Notes: generated by a model not told the origin, from the sequence alone. A DNA stretch of 34,927 nucleotides from Bacteroidota bacterium (GCA_021324685.1 JAJPIQ010000062.1:1-34927), one strand, 5' to 3'; positions 1 through 8,418 are shown, counted from the first letter of the stretch. Translations and numbers: made by a program.

Positions 1-203
1 GCAACTTCTTCGACGTTCACATACGCTTTTGTCGTAATCTCGCCGGCCACAACGACAAGGCCCGTCGTAACGAACGTCTCACAGGCCACGCGAGAGTTCG
101 GGTCCTGAGCAAGAATAGCGTCTAAAACAGCATCGGAAATTTGATCGGCGACTTTATCCGGATGGCCTTCGGAAACCGATTCGGAGGTAAAAAGATATGA
201 CAT
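1..203 (-). CDS. metK: S-adenosylmethionine synthetase, N-terminal part (runs off window)
   Basis: Makes S-adenosylmethionine from methionine and ATP in the cytoplasm. Only the first 67 codons are present; the gene continues past base 1. The translated start reads [20 protein letters not shown], and the [19 protein letters not shown] block is the highly conserved N-terminal ATP/methionine-binding signature of MetK, containing the catalytic His of the GHPDK motif. The ATG at 203-201 gives the usual MetK N-terminus. It lies downstream of and in the same direction as a secreted sulfotransferase gene, but a strong hairpin (230-269) separates them, so metK probably has its own promoter or is insulated. 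No SAM riboswitch is recognisable in the short leader. Family identification is certain; regulation is unknown. Confidence 0.96.
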   Translation of the reverse strand, partial: MSYLFTSESVSEGHPDKVADQISDAVLDAILAQDPNSRVACETFVTTGLVVVAGEITTKAYVNVEEV

Positions 204-221
204 CGGGCGAATACTAAATTA

Positions 222-269
222 AAAATGAATGAATTCCCGGGTGCGTTTTAATGCAAATCCGGGAATTCA
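222..269 (-). terminator. Hairpin terminator between sulfotransferase 1 and metK
   Basis: A perfect 11-bp inverted repeat (TGAATTCCCGG at 230-240, CCGGGAATTCA at 259-269) encloses an 18-base loop. Read on the minus strand it starts 37 bases after the sulfotransferase stop and is followed by a T-rich run. It fits a rho-independent terminator for the upstream gene. It also sits only 27 bases before the metK ATG, so a role in the metK leader cannot be excluded. Confidence 0.7.
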
Positions 270-305
270 GCAAACCGCAAATAGGAAACCTCAGTTCGGA
301 TGAGC

Positions 306-2120
306 TTAATGTGTAACGATGATCGGTTTTACGATGCTTCCGGTCGCGGTTTTGAACACGCAAAAATATGCGCCCGAAGAGAGCGAGCGTGTTACAAGAG
401 GTAGGTGCTGGGAGGTTGGCGTGACCAGGCCATGGTAGATCGTCCGAAGTTCGCGGCCCGTTGCATCGTACAACGCAAGGGAACCATCCTGTTGCGTTGC
501 AGAGGAAATCGCTATGTCGTACGCGAAGGCATTCGCCATTGCTTCGATCGAAAGGCCGGAGGAGCTTTCGGTGCCCGGGCTTACCGAGGATGGCGCTTCC
601 ACAGTCGGATACTTGAGCGCTCGGTACGACTGGAGCCACGGAGTTGTCAGTTCAAATGCGACTGAACCATCAGGCCGGACTTCGGTCATCGTCGCGGTGG
701 CGGCAAACCCCCATCCGATAAAGGTATTGCCATTCGGCATTCGTTGCACCGAGCCCATCGACTGCGCAATGACAGGCGGATCGTGTTGAAATTGCCAGAC
801 GAGTTTAGCAGTATAATTCGTTTCGTCTATTTCATATTCTACCGCGCGGCTTTCGGAGCTTCGGAAGAATCCATTGTCGAACATCAGAATATGGCCGTTA
901 GGAAGCCACCGCGCATAATGCTGCCCGCTGAAGCCACCGAGGGAATCTCCGGATAACATAAATTGATTGTGCAGTCCGCCGAAGCGCCAGATGATATCGC
1001 CGCTTGCGCCATCTATCTTCGTTATTTCACTCAAATGCCGGTTCGAGAGCAGATAGTTACCGTTGGAGTCCCGGTCGAGCGAGTTCGCGTGTTCGAAGTC
1101 GAAGACCTGATTGGCAAAATACATGGCCGCTCCGTCGATCAGGTCATAATGGTCGATCCCACGCCATTCGAATATAAGATTCCCAGCCGGGTCGAAGGAT
1201 TGTATCACATTCCCTTCGACCGGAATCGAGCCAGGAGCGCCAGGAATAACGGACGAAAGCGGCTCGGTGTAGAGTTGAAGTCCAATGAGCGAAAAGCTCC
1301 CGTCGCGATAAATTCGAAGCTCATGGCCATCCAGGAATACTCCGTCGATTGACGAGAAGGTGTCGATGACATGATAATTGCTGTCAAGACCCAAATAGAC
1401 CGAATCGATATTGTTGAAATAGGTCATTTCGCCATCGTCCTGGTATTCGAAGTCAAAGCAGCCTTTTTGATGTGAAGAATCGACCAATGCCCCATCTTGT
1501 GTAATGCGTGCAAGCATATTGGAATAGCCGCTGACAGGACCGTCCATTGCCAAATAAATCGTTCCGCCCTGCGGAGTTCCGTTCACACTCGGGGTGAATT
1601 CGGAACCCCAGGGAATTGTATCGAACGGCGGTGGTGGCGGGGGAGGCGGCGGTGGTGGTGGCGGGCCGGAATCGACGGTCAACTTGCCATCTTTTATTGG
1701 CGCTTTTGCAAGGACTGATCGCAGGTCCCGTTGCATTGTCTCGAATGAGAACGAGTCCCTGACCATCGAACCGTCGGTCAGTGCAGCCTGAAAATAGACT
1801 GTGACAGATTCATTATAAAAGAACGGAGTGGACGGCTGAAAAATAGCCGTCCTTTCATCGAGTGAAAGCTGCACTCTTCCGGAATGTAAGCCAGAGATGG
1901 AACCTCTGATAGTGAAAATTATTCGATCAGGATTCCGTGAAAAAGTGGTTTTCGCACTGATTCCGATCTGGGTTCGAGGCGAGACCTCTCGCGCATCGGC
2001 GAGAGGATACTGCCGCTCGATTTCCGGAGCGTTGTGAATCGTGTGACCAACCGTAGCTGCCGGACGACTGCTGAGCAGTGCCGCCAGGAGGCTGTAGTGA
2101 ACGAAAGATTGACGGATCAT
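306..2120 (-). CDS. Secreted aryl-sulfate sulfotransferase (copy 1) with T9SS-type tail
   Basis: Predicted PAPS-independent arylsulfotransferase (ASST family), which moves sulfate between phenolic compounds outside the cytoplasm. 604 aa from the ATG at 2120. Order: signal peptide (about 1-25); an Ig-like beta domain (about 40-130); a 13-proline linker (codons at 1664-1626); an ASST beta-propeller (about 170-510) with the telling stretch FDFEHANSLDRDSNGNYLLS and the repeats KIDGASGDIIWRFGG and WLPNGHILMFDNG; and a C-terminal beta domain ending SGAYFCVFKTATGSIVKPII, which resembles a type IX secretion sorting domain. I chose ATG 2120 over an in-frame start at 2162 because it begins directly with a signal peptide and the bases upstream match those before copy 2. 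Whether it still transfers sulfate is not shown; the T9SS assignment is by C-terminal pattern. Confidence 0.85.
   Translation of the reverse strand: MIRQSFVHYSLLAALLSSRPAATVGHTIHNAPEIERQYPLADAREVSPRTQIGISAKTTFSRNPDRIIFTIRGSISGLHSGRVQLSLDERTAIFQPSTPFFYNESVTVYFQAALTDGSMVRDSFSFETMQRDLRSVLAKAPIKDGKLTVDSGPPPPPPPPPPPPPFDTIPWGSEFTPSVNGTPQGGTIYLAMDGPVSGYSNMLARITQDGALVDSSHQKGCFDFEYQDDGEMTYFNNIDSVYLGLDSNYHVIDTFSSIDGVFLDGHELRIYRDGSFSLIGLQLYTEPLSSVIPGAPGSIPVEGNVIQSFDPAGNLIFEWRGIDHYDLIDGAAMYFANQVFDFEHANSLDRDSNGNYLLSNRHLSEITKIDGASGDIIWRFGGLHNQFMLSGDSLGGFSGQHYARWLPNGHILMFDNGFFRSSESRAVEYEIDETNYTAKLVWQFQHDPPVIAQSMGSVQRMPNGNTFIGWGFAATATMTEVRPDGSVAFELTTPWLQSYRALKYPTVEAPSSVSPGTESSSGLSIEAMANAFAYDIAISSATQQDGSLALYDATGRELRTIYHGLVTPTSQHLPLVTRSLSSGAYFCVFKTATGSIVKPIIVTH
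1626..1664 (-). repeat. Poly-proline codon tract (13 Pro) in sulfotransferase 1
   Basis: Thirteen consecutive proline codons (CCG, CCA, CCT, CCC mixed) between the Ig-like and propeller domains. On the plus strand the tract is an unbroken run of NGG triplets. It probably forms a stiff spacer. The second copy of the gene has 14 prolines at the same place, so the length differs between paralogs. Confidence 0.95.
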
Positions 2121-2175
2121 CGCTATAACGAGATGTAAGTGAACTCGATAGCGAAGTGACAAAGAAAAATTTATG

Positions 2176-2188
2176 ACCGACGGTCGGT
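2176..2188. promoter_or_regulatory. Short palindrome upstream of sulfotransferase 1
   Basis: ACCGAC-G-GTCGGT is a 6-bp perfect dyad with a one-base centre, 56 bases upstream of the sulfotransferase 1 ATG in the 187-base gap between the two paralogs. The short centre suits a protein-binding site better than an RNA hairpin. No regulator is identified. The rest of this gap shows no terminator or gene. Confidence 0.3.
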
Positions 2189-2307
2189 GTCCTGAAAGAA
2201 TCGTTTTTGAAAGCGACCAATGCGGCCGTCGAACGGTTGCTCTGCGGGTCGATATTCATAGAGACGTTCTCGTTCACACCCAGAATGAAGCAGTCAGTTT
2301 AAGAAGC

Positions 2308-4131
2308 TTAATGCGTGACAAGGATCGGCTTTACGACGCTTTCGGTTGCCGACTTGATTACGCAAAAATAGGCGCCGGAGGGAATCGTTCTCGTTGCCAG
2401 CAAAAGCTCTTGCGTGGCCGGCGTAACGTTGCCGCGGTAAATTCGCATGAGTTCACGGCCAGTCCCATCGTATAAATCAACGGAAGCATCCTGTTCGGTA
2501 CCGGAAGCAATAGAGATATTGTAGCCGGATAACGTCGCCGTTGCTTCGATCGAGAGGCCCGAAGAGGCCGGCGCACGCACCTTGACAGAGGAAGGTGCTT
2601 CGACTGTTGGATATTTGAGCGCACGGTACGATTGCAACCACGGCGTCGTCATATCGAAGACTACAGATCCATCGGGACGGACCTCCGTCATCGTTTCCGA
2701 AAATGAAGCCCCCCAGCCAATGAACGTGTTGCCGTTCGGCATCCGCTGAACGGAACCCATCGCGGCCGAATAGACCGGAGGATCGTGGTGATATTGCCAC
2801 ACGAGCGTGGCCGTATGATTTTTTTCGTCCATGGCATATTCGACGCCGCGACTTTCCGGAACGTCGTGGAACGAGCCGTTATCGAAAAGCAAGATATTAC
2901 CGTTCGGAAGCCAGTGAGCATAATGCTGGCCGCTGAACCCGCCGATCGTATCGTTTAAGACGGTAAACTGATCGTGCAGTCCTCCAAAGCGCCACATGAA
3001 ATCGCCCGTTGTGCCATCGATTTTTGTGAGTTCGCTTAAATTCCTGTTCGAAAGAAGGTAGTCTCCGTTGGCATCGCGGTCGATCGAATTGGCGTGCTCG
3101 AAATCGAAGATCTGGTTCGCAAAATAGAGTGCCGCAGCGTCGATGATATCATAATGGTCGATACCACGCCATTCGAAGATGAGATTATGATCTCGATCGA
3201 ACGTTTGAATGACATTGCCTTCGACAGGAATGCTTCCCGGCGCATCCGGAATGACATCGGAAAGCGGTTCGGAATAGATCTGAAGACCAATGAGCGTATA
3301 ATCTCCATTGGCATAGACACGGAGTTCATGTCCATCTAAAAATGCACCGTTGATCGTCGCGAAGGTGTCGATATTACGATAATGATTGTCCAGGCCGTAA
3401 TAAACAGAGTCCAGGTCACTGTAATAGGTCATTTCGCCATTGTCCTGCAGCTTAAAATCGAAACAACCATAGCGGTGAGCGGAGTCGATGAGGCTCCCGT
3501 CCTGCGTCATGCGTACAAGAAGATTCGTGTACCCCTCCGCCATCCCGCCCAACGCAAGATAAATAATTCCTTGCGTTGGAGTGCTATCGATGGAGGGGCT
3601 GAACTCGGAGATCCACGGTACCGTATCGAAAGGCGGCGGAGGCGGTGGTGGAGGCGGCGGCGGGGGTGGGGGGGCACCAGAATCGACCGTCATTTTCCCC
3701 GTTTTTACCGGAGCTTTGGACGCAAACCAATGCAGCTCTTTCTGCATCGTAACAAATGAGAACGAATCGCTGACAACAGAACCGTCGGTCATAACCGACG
3801 AGAATACGACCACGACGGACTCATTGTACAGGAATGGAGTAAGGGGCTGAAAAATGGCTGTCTTACCGTCCAACGAAAGGTGCGCATGCCCTTCATGCGG
3901 TCCGGAGACAGAGCCCGTTACTCGGAAACTGAGGTCCTCGGTATTGGGGGAAAAGGCGCCTCGGGCGCTAATGCCGATTTGAGTTTGCGGGGCGACTTCG
4001 GTCGCGCCGGCCAGTGGATATTGGCGAATAATGGCCGAGGAGTGGATGCCACCATCGGCAAAAGCAAAAACAGGAATAGTGCTCATGGCCATTGCCACGA
4101 GCAAACGAAGAACGAGAGGTCGATTGTACAT
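2308..4131 (-). CDS. Secreted aryl-sulfate sulfotransferase (copy 2) with T9SS-type tail
   Basis: 607-aa paralog of the adjacent gene, with the same architecture: signal peptide (MYNRPLVLRLLVAMAMSTIP...), Ig-like domain, 14-proline linker, ASST beta-propeller (FDFEHANSIDRDANGDYLLS; KIDGTTGDFMWRFGG; WLPNGNILLFDNG) and a T9SS-like C-terminal domain ending SGAYFCVIKSATESVVKPIL. The two proteins are colinear throughout and share the final IVTH, so they arose by tandem duplication. The ATG at 4131 follows an upstream block nearly the same as that before copy 1. Family knowledge: ASSTs use phenolic sulfate esters as donors and need no PAPS. The role here (detoxification, scavenging of sulfated aromatics or polysaccharides) is open. 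No sulfatase or disulfide-bond partner lies nearby. Confidence 0.85.
   Translation of the reverse strand: MYNRPLVLRLLVAMAMSTIPVFAFADGGIHSSAIIRQYPLAGATEVAPQTQIGISARGAFSPNTEDLSFRVTGSVSGPHEGHAHLSLDGKTAIFQPLTPFLYNESVVVVFSSVMTDGSVVSDSFSFVTMQKELHWFASKAPVKTGKMTVDSGAPPPPPPPPPPPPPPFDTVPWISEFSPSIDSTPTQGIIYLALGGMAEGYTNLLVRMTQDGSLIDSAHRYGCFDFKLQDNGEMTYYSDLDSVYYGLDNHYRNIDTFATINGAFLDGHELRVYANGDYTLIGLQIYSEPLSDVIPDAPGSIPVEGNVIQTFDRDHNLIFEWRGIDHYDIIDAAALYFANQIFDFEHANSIDRDANGDYLLSNRNLSELTKIDGTTGDFMWRFGGLHDQFTVLNDTIGGFSGQHYAHWLPNGNILLFDNGSFHDVPESRGVEYAMDEKNHTATLVWQYHHDPPVYSAAMGSVQRMPNGNTFIGWGASFSETMTEVRPDGSVVFDMTTPWLQSYRALKYPTVEAPSSVKVRAPASSGLSIEATATLSGYNISIASGTEQDASVDLYDGTGRELMRIYRGNVTPATQELLLATRTIPSGAYFCVIKSATESVVKPILVTH
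3631..3672 (-). repeat. Poly-proline codon tract (14 Pro) in sulfotransferase 2
   Basis: Fourteen consecutive proline codons, preceded on the N-terminal side by Gly-Ala. The plus strand shows NGG triplets and a G7 homopolymer at 3668-3674 at one end. Slippage in triplets would change linker length; slippage inside the G7 run would shift frame. It is the counterpart of the 13-Pro tract at 1626-1664. Confidence 0.95.
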
Positions 4132-4211
4132 CGCTGTATCGAGATTACATAAACTCGAAATGCGAAGAAGCGAAAGGTATTAATAAGACACCGACCGGGG
4201 CTCTGTATCAC

Positions 4212-4268
4212 ACGAAAAAATTATTTCTTTTTCGTTAAAATACGGTGAAATCGCTTTTTTTGCGATTT
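4212..4268 (-). terminator. Two AT-rich stem-loops after the membrane protein gene
   Basis: Two perfect inverted repeats follow the stop of the gene ending at 4268: AAATCGC/GCGATTT (4248-4254 and 4262-4268, loop of T) and ACGAAAAA/TTTTTCGT (4212-4219 and 4228-4235). The stretch is clearly more AT-rich than its surroundings. Together they may end transcription on the minus strand, but neither has a strong GC stem, so this is a weak call. Confidence 0.35.
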
Positions 4269-5593
4269 TAATGATATGCGACCGATATTTTTCCAGCGCC
4301 ACTGGAAAGATGGAGCGTGAGTACCGGGCTTGTCGAATAATTGAACCCAGGACTCGTGGCATATCCATCCCGCCTGACAGCCAGGCCGGAGAACGAATAC
4401 GAACTGAGAAGACCGTCATCGAAAAAGACCTGTACACGCGCTGCAGTGGCAGGAATAGAAAGCGTGCACATTCCAAGGCCAAGTTCAATCACTGCATCGA
4501 GATTTCGCGTCAATTTTCCTTCGAAGCCCAAATGATAGCTTCCCACCGCCCCATGGAAAAGAAAGTGTTCTGCATTGAGGTAAGAGATTCCGTTGAACGT
4601 GCATTGTCCAAGCCCGGCGCGGAGCGAGCATGTTTCGAGTGGCTGCGGGTTTGGCTCGGTAGAATAGAGATATGCTTTCGAAGCGCCCGTCTCGATCTCG
4701 GCATCGGTGAGTGGCAGGCCGCTTAAATTAAGGACCGACTCGCCAAAGCCAAGATCTGCGGCAAAATACATGGGGAAGTCCTTTGTAAGGCGGATCCGAG
4801 TGCCCGCAGCAGGGCTGGGAGGAGGTATATCGCCGGCGTCTGTCATTATTGTTCGAGAGGCAGAGCCGATCGCTGGTCCGTTGGGAAAATCGTAAAAGAG
4901 CGGTGGCAGAGAGAAACGAGGAGAGACCGACAGGAACGGGTTTGCAGGTATTGGACAGCCTCGGTCGGACTGCGGTTCATTCGAGGTCGCAAGCGAAAAA
5001 CGATTCTCGTTATTTGCGTACCACATCGCCACCGGTGGGCCGCCGCGCATTCCTTCATCGGTTCCGATCCCAATGTGGAGTACTCCGACCGTCGCATCCC
5101 GCAGTCCATAGCTCCATTGGAAATTGTGGGCATTGGCATCTTCCTCGAGCATTTGGACCGTGGCTACGTCGTTCGGATCCGCACCGGCGCGAAGATCGAC
5201 CGAGCCATAAGGAGCTTCCAGACGGAAGACGAGCCGTTGCTCCTGACCTTTTCGAGGAATGTGCGAGGTAAAATACTTCTCAACGCCAAAGGCAACAACC
5301 GCAGCGACGCCAATGAACGCGACCGTAATAATCCCTACACGAACAGGGGATCGGAGACCAATGGGCGTGCGAGCGTGAACGCCAGATAGAGAGGGGCGCT
5401 TTGGAAAATCGGTCGGCTCCTGCTGATCGGCCGTCACAAGGGCTCTTTCGAGAATAAAAAGAGGGTTTCGCGTCGGCCACACGCGAAGATGGTGAATACG
5501 CAATTTAGCCAGATTCCGGTACGAAGGGGGTAAAGTGGATGTTTCGTTCTTTGGCGCGAAAACGCGCGTTTCGGAAACCGCAGACCGCTTCAT
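4268..5593 (-). CDS. Membrane-anchored beta-rich protein, LiaF/'toast-rack'-like C-terminal part
   Basis: Function unknown. 441 aa from ATG 5593. A basic, low-complexity N-terminal part (about 1-85) is followed by one membrane segment (about 86-104, VGIITVAFIGVAAVVAFGV), then a long extracytoplasmic region. The last third repeats short strand patterns (LGFGESVLNLSGLPLTDAEI, GLGMCTLSIPATAARV, SSGAGKISVAYH). These resemble the Gly-rich beta-helix or 'toast-rack' repeats of LiaF and DUF4097-type proteins; this is pattern resemblance, not proof. An in-frame TTG at 5632 would add 13 residues (MQGSVEIDDALEH) but would overlap the divergent gene, so ATG 5593 is preferred with moderate confidence. 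The divergent neighbour starts only 33 bases away, so the two probably share a control region. Confidence 0.6.
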   Translation of the reverse strand: MKRSAVSETRVFAPKNETSTLPPSYRNLAKLRIHHLRVWPTRNPLFILERALVTADQQEPTDFPKRPSLSGVHARTPIGLRSPVRVGIITVAFIGVAAVVAFGVEKYFTSHIPRKGQEQRLVFRLEAPYGSVDLRAGADPNDVATVQMLEEDANAHNFQWSYGLRDATVGVLHIGIGTDEGMRGGPPVAMWYANNENRFSLATSNEPQSDRGCPIPANPFLSVSPRFSLPPLFYDFPNGPAIGSASRTIMTDAGDIPPPSPAAGTRIRLTKDFPMYFAADLGFGESVLNLSGLPLTDAEIETGASKAYLYSTEPNPQPLETCSLRAGLGQCTFNGISYLNAEHFLFHGAVGSYHLGFEGKLTRNLDAVIELGLGMCTLSIPATAARVQVFFDDGLLSSYSFSGLAVRRDGYATSPGFNYSTSPVLTLHLSSGAGKISVAYH

Positions 5594-5626
5594 GTGTTCT
5601 AAGGCATCATCAATCTCGACCGACCC

Positions 5627-6847
5627 TTGCAAATTTTTCGGACTCCCATCTGCCAGATTTTCTTAATACTTCTAAGCGCGGGAATTTTTGGTTGCTTCAG
5701 AACGAACATTGCTTTTGGGCAACAACCCGAAAGTACAACGCCTCAACTCGATTATAATTTTCCCTTTCATACCATGTGGGACGATGCCGTGCTTGCATCG
5801 CAAAAATCGGGTAAGCCCGCATTGGTCTTCGATCTCGATCTCGTCGATTCCAACAGCATTAAAGTAGCCAGGGAAGTCATTGCAGATAAAGGACTTCAGG
5901 CATTTATTCGAACTCATTTCGAGCCAGCCCTTAATGATTTTGCCGTCGATCCGCCGCCATCGGTAGGATTGGATAGTTTAAGAAATTTAGGTTGGCGTCT
6001 TAGCGGATTGGAAAAAGATTACTTCATCTCCGTCCGTCCCGCAATCGTTATGATCGCTCCGGATAAAAAAGAAATGGACAGGATTGTGTTTCCTCAGCAG
6101 TTGAATTCTGGCCAGCTTGAGGCGCGATTGACCGAAATCCTACAGGGCAAGAATACAATCCAGAGCACAATTGCTGAATTTTGGCAGGACTCGAATTCGG
6201 TCGAAAAGCGGCAAAAATTGATCGAAATGTTTCAGGAGCGTTCGAAATACGATAGCGTCCTCTATCATTTACAGGTGCTTGGCAAGCGCAATGACGTCCC
6301 GGATGTTGCAAAGGAAGCTCAGATCCGGTACGCGTATTTAAGGCTACAAATTGAGGGGAATACGGTTCCCATCGAGGATTTGATGTCGAAACTCTCGTCG
6401 ACCCCGCAGGATAGTTCTCTCCATTTCGATCTGCTCGAGCGCCTGCTCGAGCATTTTCAGGTCATTAAGCGTGTGGATAGTGTCTCCGCGACGTATGAGA
6501 GAATTTTGAAATTTATTCATTACCGCGACCCCGATATTTTGAACGATTATGCATGGCATTTGGCGAGTTATTCGAAAGATAGTATGACCGATGCTTATGC
6601 GATGATCAATGAAGCGCTTTCTAAGGACGATAAAGAGCCTAATTATTACGATACCCGGGCACTTGTTCTGGGACGTATGCACCGCTTCGATGAAGCGATC
6701 CGCGACGAAGAGACCGCTTTAAGTTACGCGGCGAAATCGGACAAAGAATACTTTCAAACACAGCTCTCTTATTATAAAAAGCTTAAAGCTGAATACGATA
6801 AACTCGAAGCGCAGAAAAGTTCAAAAGCGCACGCCGATAAAAAGTAG
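5627..6847 (+). CDS. Secreted thioredoxin-fold protein with TPR region, no redox cysteines
   Basis: 406 aa. A signal peptide (about 1-30, QIFLILLSAGIFGC...IAFG) is followed by a thioredoxin-like domain (about 40-165; MWDDAVLASQKSGKPALVFD is the usual start of the fold, and VRPAIVMIAP the usual strand with the cis-Pro). The CxxC site expected right after the first strand is absent (DLDLVDSNSI instead), so it is unlikely to be an oxidoreductase. The C-terminal half is helical with TPR-like units (NDYAWHLASYSKD, PNYYDTRALVLGRMHRFDEA). The only canonical start that keeps the signal peptide is TTG 5627, because an in-frame stop lies at 5600-5602. Likely a periplasmic binding or scaffold protein; partner unknown. 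Confidence 0.7.
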   Translation: MQIFRTPICQIFLILLSAGIFGCFRTNIAFGQQPESTTPQLDYNFPFHTMWDDAVLASQKSGKPALVFDLDLVDSNSIKVAREVIADKGLQAFIRTHFEPALNDFAVDPPPSVGLDSLRNLGWRLSGLEKDYFISVRPAIVMIAPDKKEMDRIVFPQQLNSGQLEARLTEILQGKNTIQSTIAEFWQDSNSVEKRQKLIEMFQERSKYDSVLYHLQVLGKRNDVPDVAKEAQIRYAYLRLQIEGNTVPIEDLMSKLSSTPQDSSLHFDLLERLLEHFQVIKRVDSVSATYERILKFIHYRDPDILNDYAWHLASYSKDSMTDAYAMINEALSKDDKEPNYYDTRALVLGRMHRFDEAIRDEETALSYAAKSDKEYFQTQLSYYKKLKAEYDKLEAQKSSKAHADKK

Positions 6848-6884
6848 CGGAATTTCGTTGTTTTGTGAGTTTATTTTGCTGCCC

Positions 6885-6903
6885 AGTGTGTTAACCGCAC
6901 ACT
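6885..6903. promoter_or_regulatory. Inverted repeat touching the ALDH start codon
   Basis: AGTGTG-TTAACCG-CACACT, a perfect 6-bp dyad whose right arm ends on the base before the ATG at 6904. It occupies the position where a ribosome-binding site would lie, and there is no Shine-Dalgarno sequence. It could be a repressor site or a small RNA hairpin masking the start. Confidence 0.35.
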
Positions 6904-8418
6904 ATGGCAGAAATTTTAACGGCATCGTCCGAAGACATACAAGTAGAACTTAAACCGGCCAAAGCTCACATTAAGCCGGGCAAATTATTCATCGGCGGCG
7001 AGTTCGTCGATGCGCTTTCTGAAAGAACCTTCGAAACGCGAAATCCCGCAACGGGCGCAGTCCTCACGGACGTCGCAGAAGCAGGCGTGGAAGATGTCGA
7101 GCTGGCGGTAAGGGCGGCCAGAAAAGCGTTCGAAGATGGCAGTGAATGGAGAAAAATGACGCCCCGAGACAGGGGACGTATTCTCTGGAAGCTCTCGGAA
7201 TTAATTCGCACGCATGCGGAAGAGCTTTCCGAACTTGAAACGCTCGATACAGGTAAGCCCATTTTCGAATCGTCTCGTTTCGATATTCCGCTTGCGGCAG
7301 AATGCTTCGAGTATTACGCCGGGTGGCCATCGAAAATTGCCGGTGAAACGCTGCCGAACAGTGCTGGCGGCGATGCGCTGGTCTATACGCTCAGGGAACC
7401 TGTTGGCGTCTGCGGACAAATTATTCCCTGGAATTTCCCGCTTCAGATGCTTGCCTGGAAAGCCGCTCCGGCACTTGCCTGTGGCAATACGGTCGTAATG
7501 AAGCCCGCAGAACAAACGCCGCTTTCAGCGCTCCGTCTCGCAGAACTCACGCTGGAAGCGGGAATTCCCGCCGGTGTTTTCAATGTCGTGACGGGCTTCG
7601 GTCCAACGACGGGTGCGGCACTGGTCGCAAATCCGGGCGTCGACAAGATCGCTTTTACCGGCAGTGTCGAGATCGGGAAAGAAATTATGCGCGGTGCGGC
7701 CGGAACGCTCAAGCGTGTCTCGCTCGAGCTTGGCGGGAAATCGCCGAATATCGTTTTTGCCGACGCGGACCTTGAAACGGCGGCCAAGTTCGCATTGGGC
7801 GGGATCTTTTTTAACCAGGGGGAAATGTGCACCGCCGGTTCGCGGATCTTTGTCGAGGAAAAAGGGTATGACGAATTTATGTCGGTCCTTCGATCTCGCG
7901 CACAAAAAATGGTTGCAGGCGACCCGCTTCATCCGAAAACGCGTTTAGGAGCGCTTATTTCCGAACAGCATTTGGACCGCGTGTTGAATTACGTCTCGAT
8001 CGGCAAAGAGGAGGGAGCTTCCGTCGCGATCGGCGGGGCCAGAATTGGCTCCAAAGGCTATTTTATGAAGCCGACCGTGCTCGAAGGGGTCACGAATTCG
8101 ATGCGCGTGGCGCAGGAGGAAATTTTCGGACCCGTTGCGAGCGTGATTAAATTCAAGGACATCGAGGAAGGTCTGCGGGAAGCGAACAATTCACAATTCG
8201 GTCTGGCGGCGGCCATCTGGACGCGCGATATTAAAAAGGCGCATCGCATCGCGAAACAGGTCAAGGCGGGGACCGTCTGGATCAATACGATCTCGACAAC
8301 CGACAATGCGGTTCCTTTTGGCGGTTATAAGTCCAGCGGCTTTGGGAGGGAACTTGGGCGCTCCGCGATCGATCTCTATACGGAAACCAAATCGGTTTGG
8401 GTGGATTTAAATGGGTAA
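6904..8418 (+). CDS. NAD(P)-dependent aldehyde dehydrogenase
   Basis: Oxidises an aldehyde to the acid in the cytoplasm; substrate not determined. 504 aa, full length for the family. Visible motifs: PWNFP with Asn177, MKPAEQTP with Lys200 (cofactor), FTGSVEIGK (Rossmann loop), LELGGKSP with general base Glu275, and GEMCTAGSR with catalytic Cys309. The sequence is closest in style to class 1/2 or betaine-aldehyde-type enzymes. The N-terminus has an extra 20 residues or so (MAEILTASSEDIQVELKPAK) before the usual start of the fold. It follows the thioredoxin-fold gene by 56 bases in the same direction. No pathway partner is adjacent, so the substrate cannot be inferred from context. Confidence 0.93.
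   Translation: MAEILTASSEDIQVELKPAKAHIKPGKLFIGGEFVDALSERTFETRNPATGAVLTDVAEAGVEDVELAVRAARKAFEDGSEWRKMTPRDRGRILWKLSELIRTHAEELSELETLDTGKPIFESSRFDIPLAAECFEYYAGWPSKIAGETLPNSAGGDALVYTLREPVGVCGQIIPWNFPLQMLAWKAAPALACGNTVVMKPAEQTPLSALRLAELTLEAGIPAGVFNVVTGFGPTTGAALVANPGVDKIAFTGSVEIGKEIMRGAAGTLKRVSLELGGKSPNIVFADADLETAAKFALGGIFFNQGEMCTAGSRIFVEEKGYDEFMSVLRSRAQKMVAGDPLHPKTRLGALISEQHLDRVLNYVSIGKEEGASVAIGGARIGSKGYFMKPTVLEGVTNSMRVAQEEIFGPVASVIKFKDIEEGLREANNSQFGLAAAIWTRDIKKAHRIAKQVKAGTVWINTISTTDNAVPFGGYKSSGFGRELGRSAIDLYTETKSVWVDLNG

Noticed and set aside
204-305. SAM riboswitch before metK
   Set aside because: The 11-bp hairpin there lacks the multi-stem layout of known SAM riboswitches and lies close after the previous gene, so terminator is the simpler reading.
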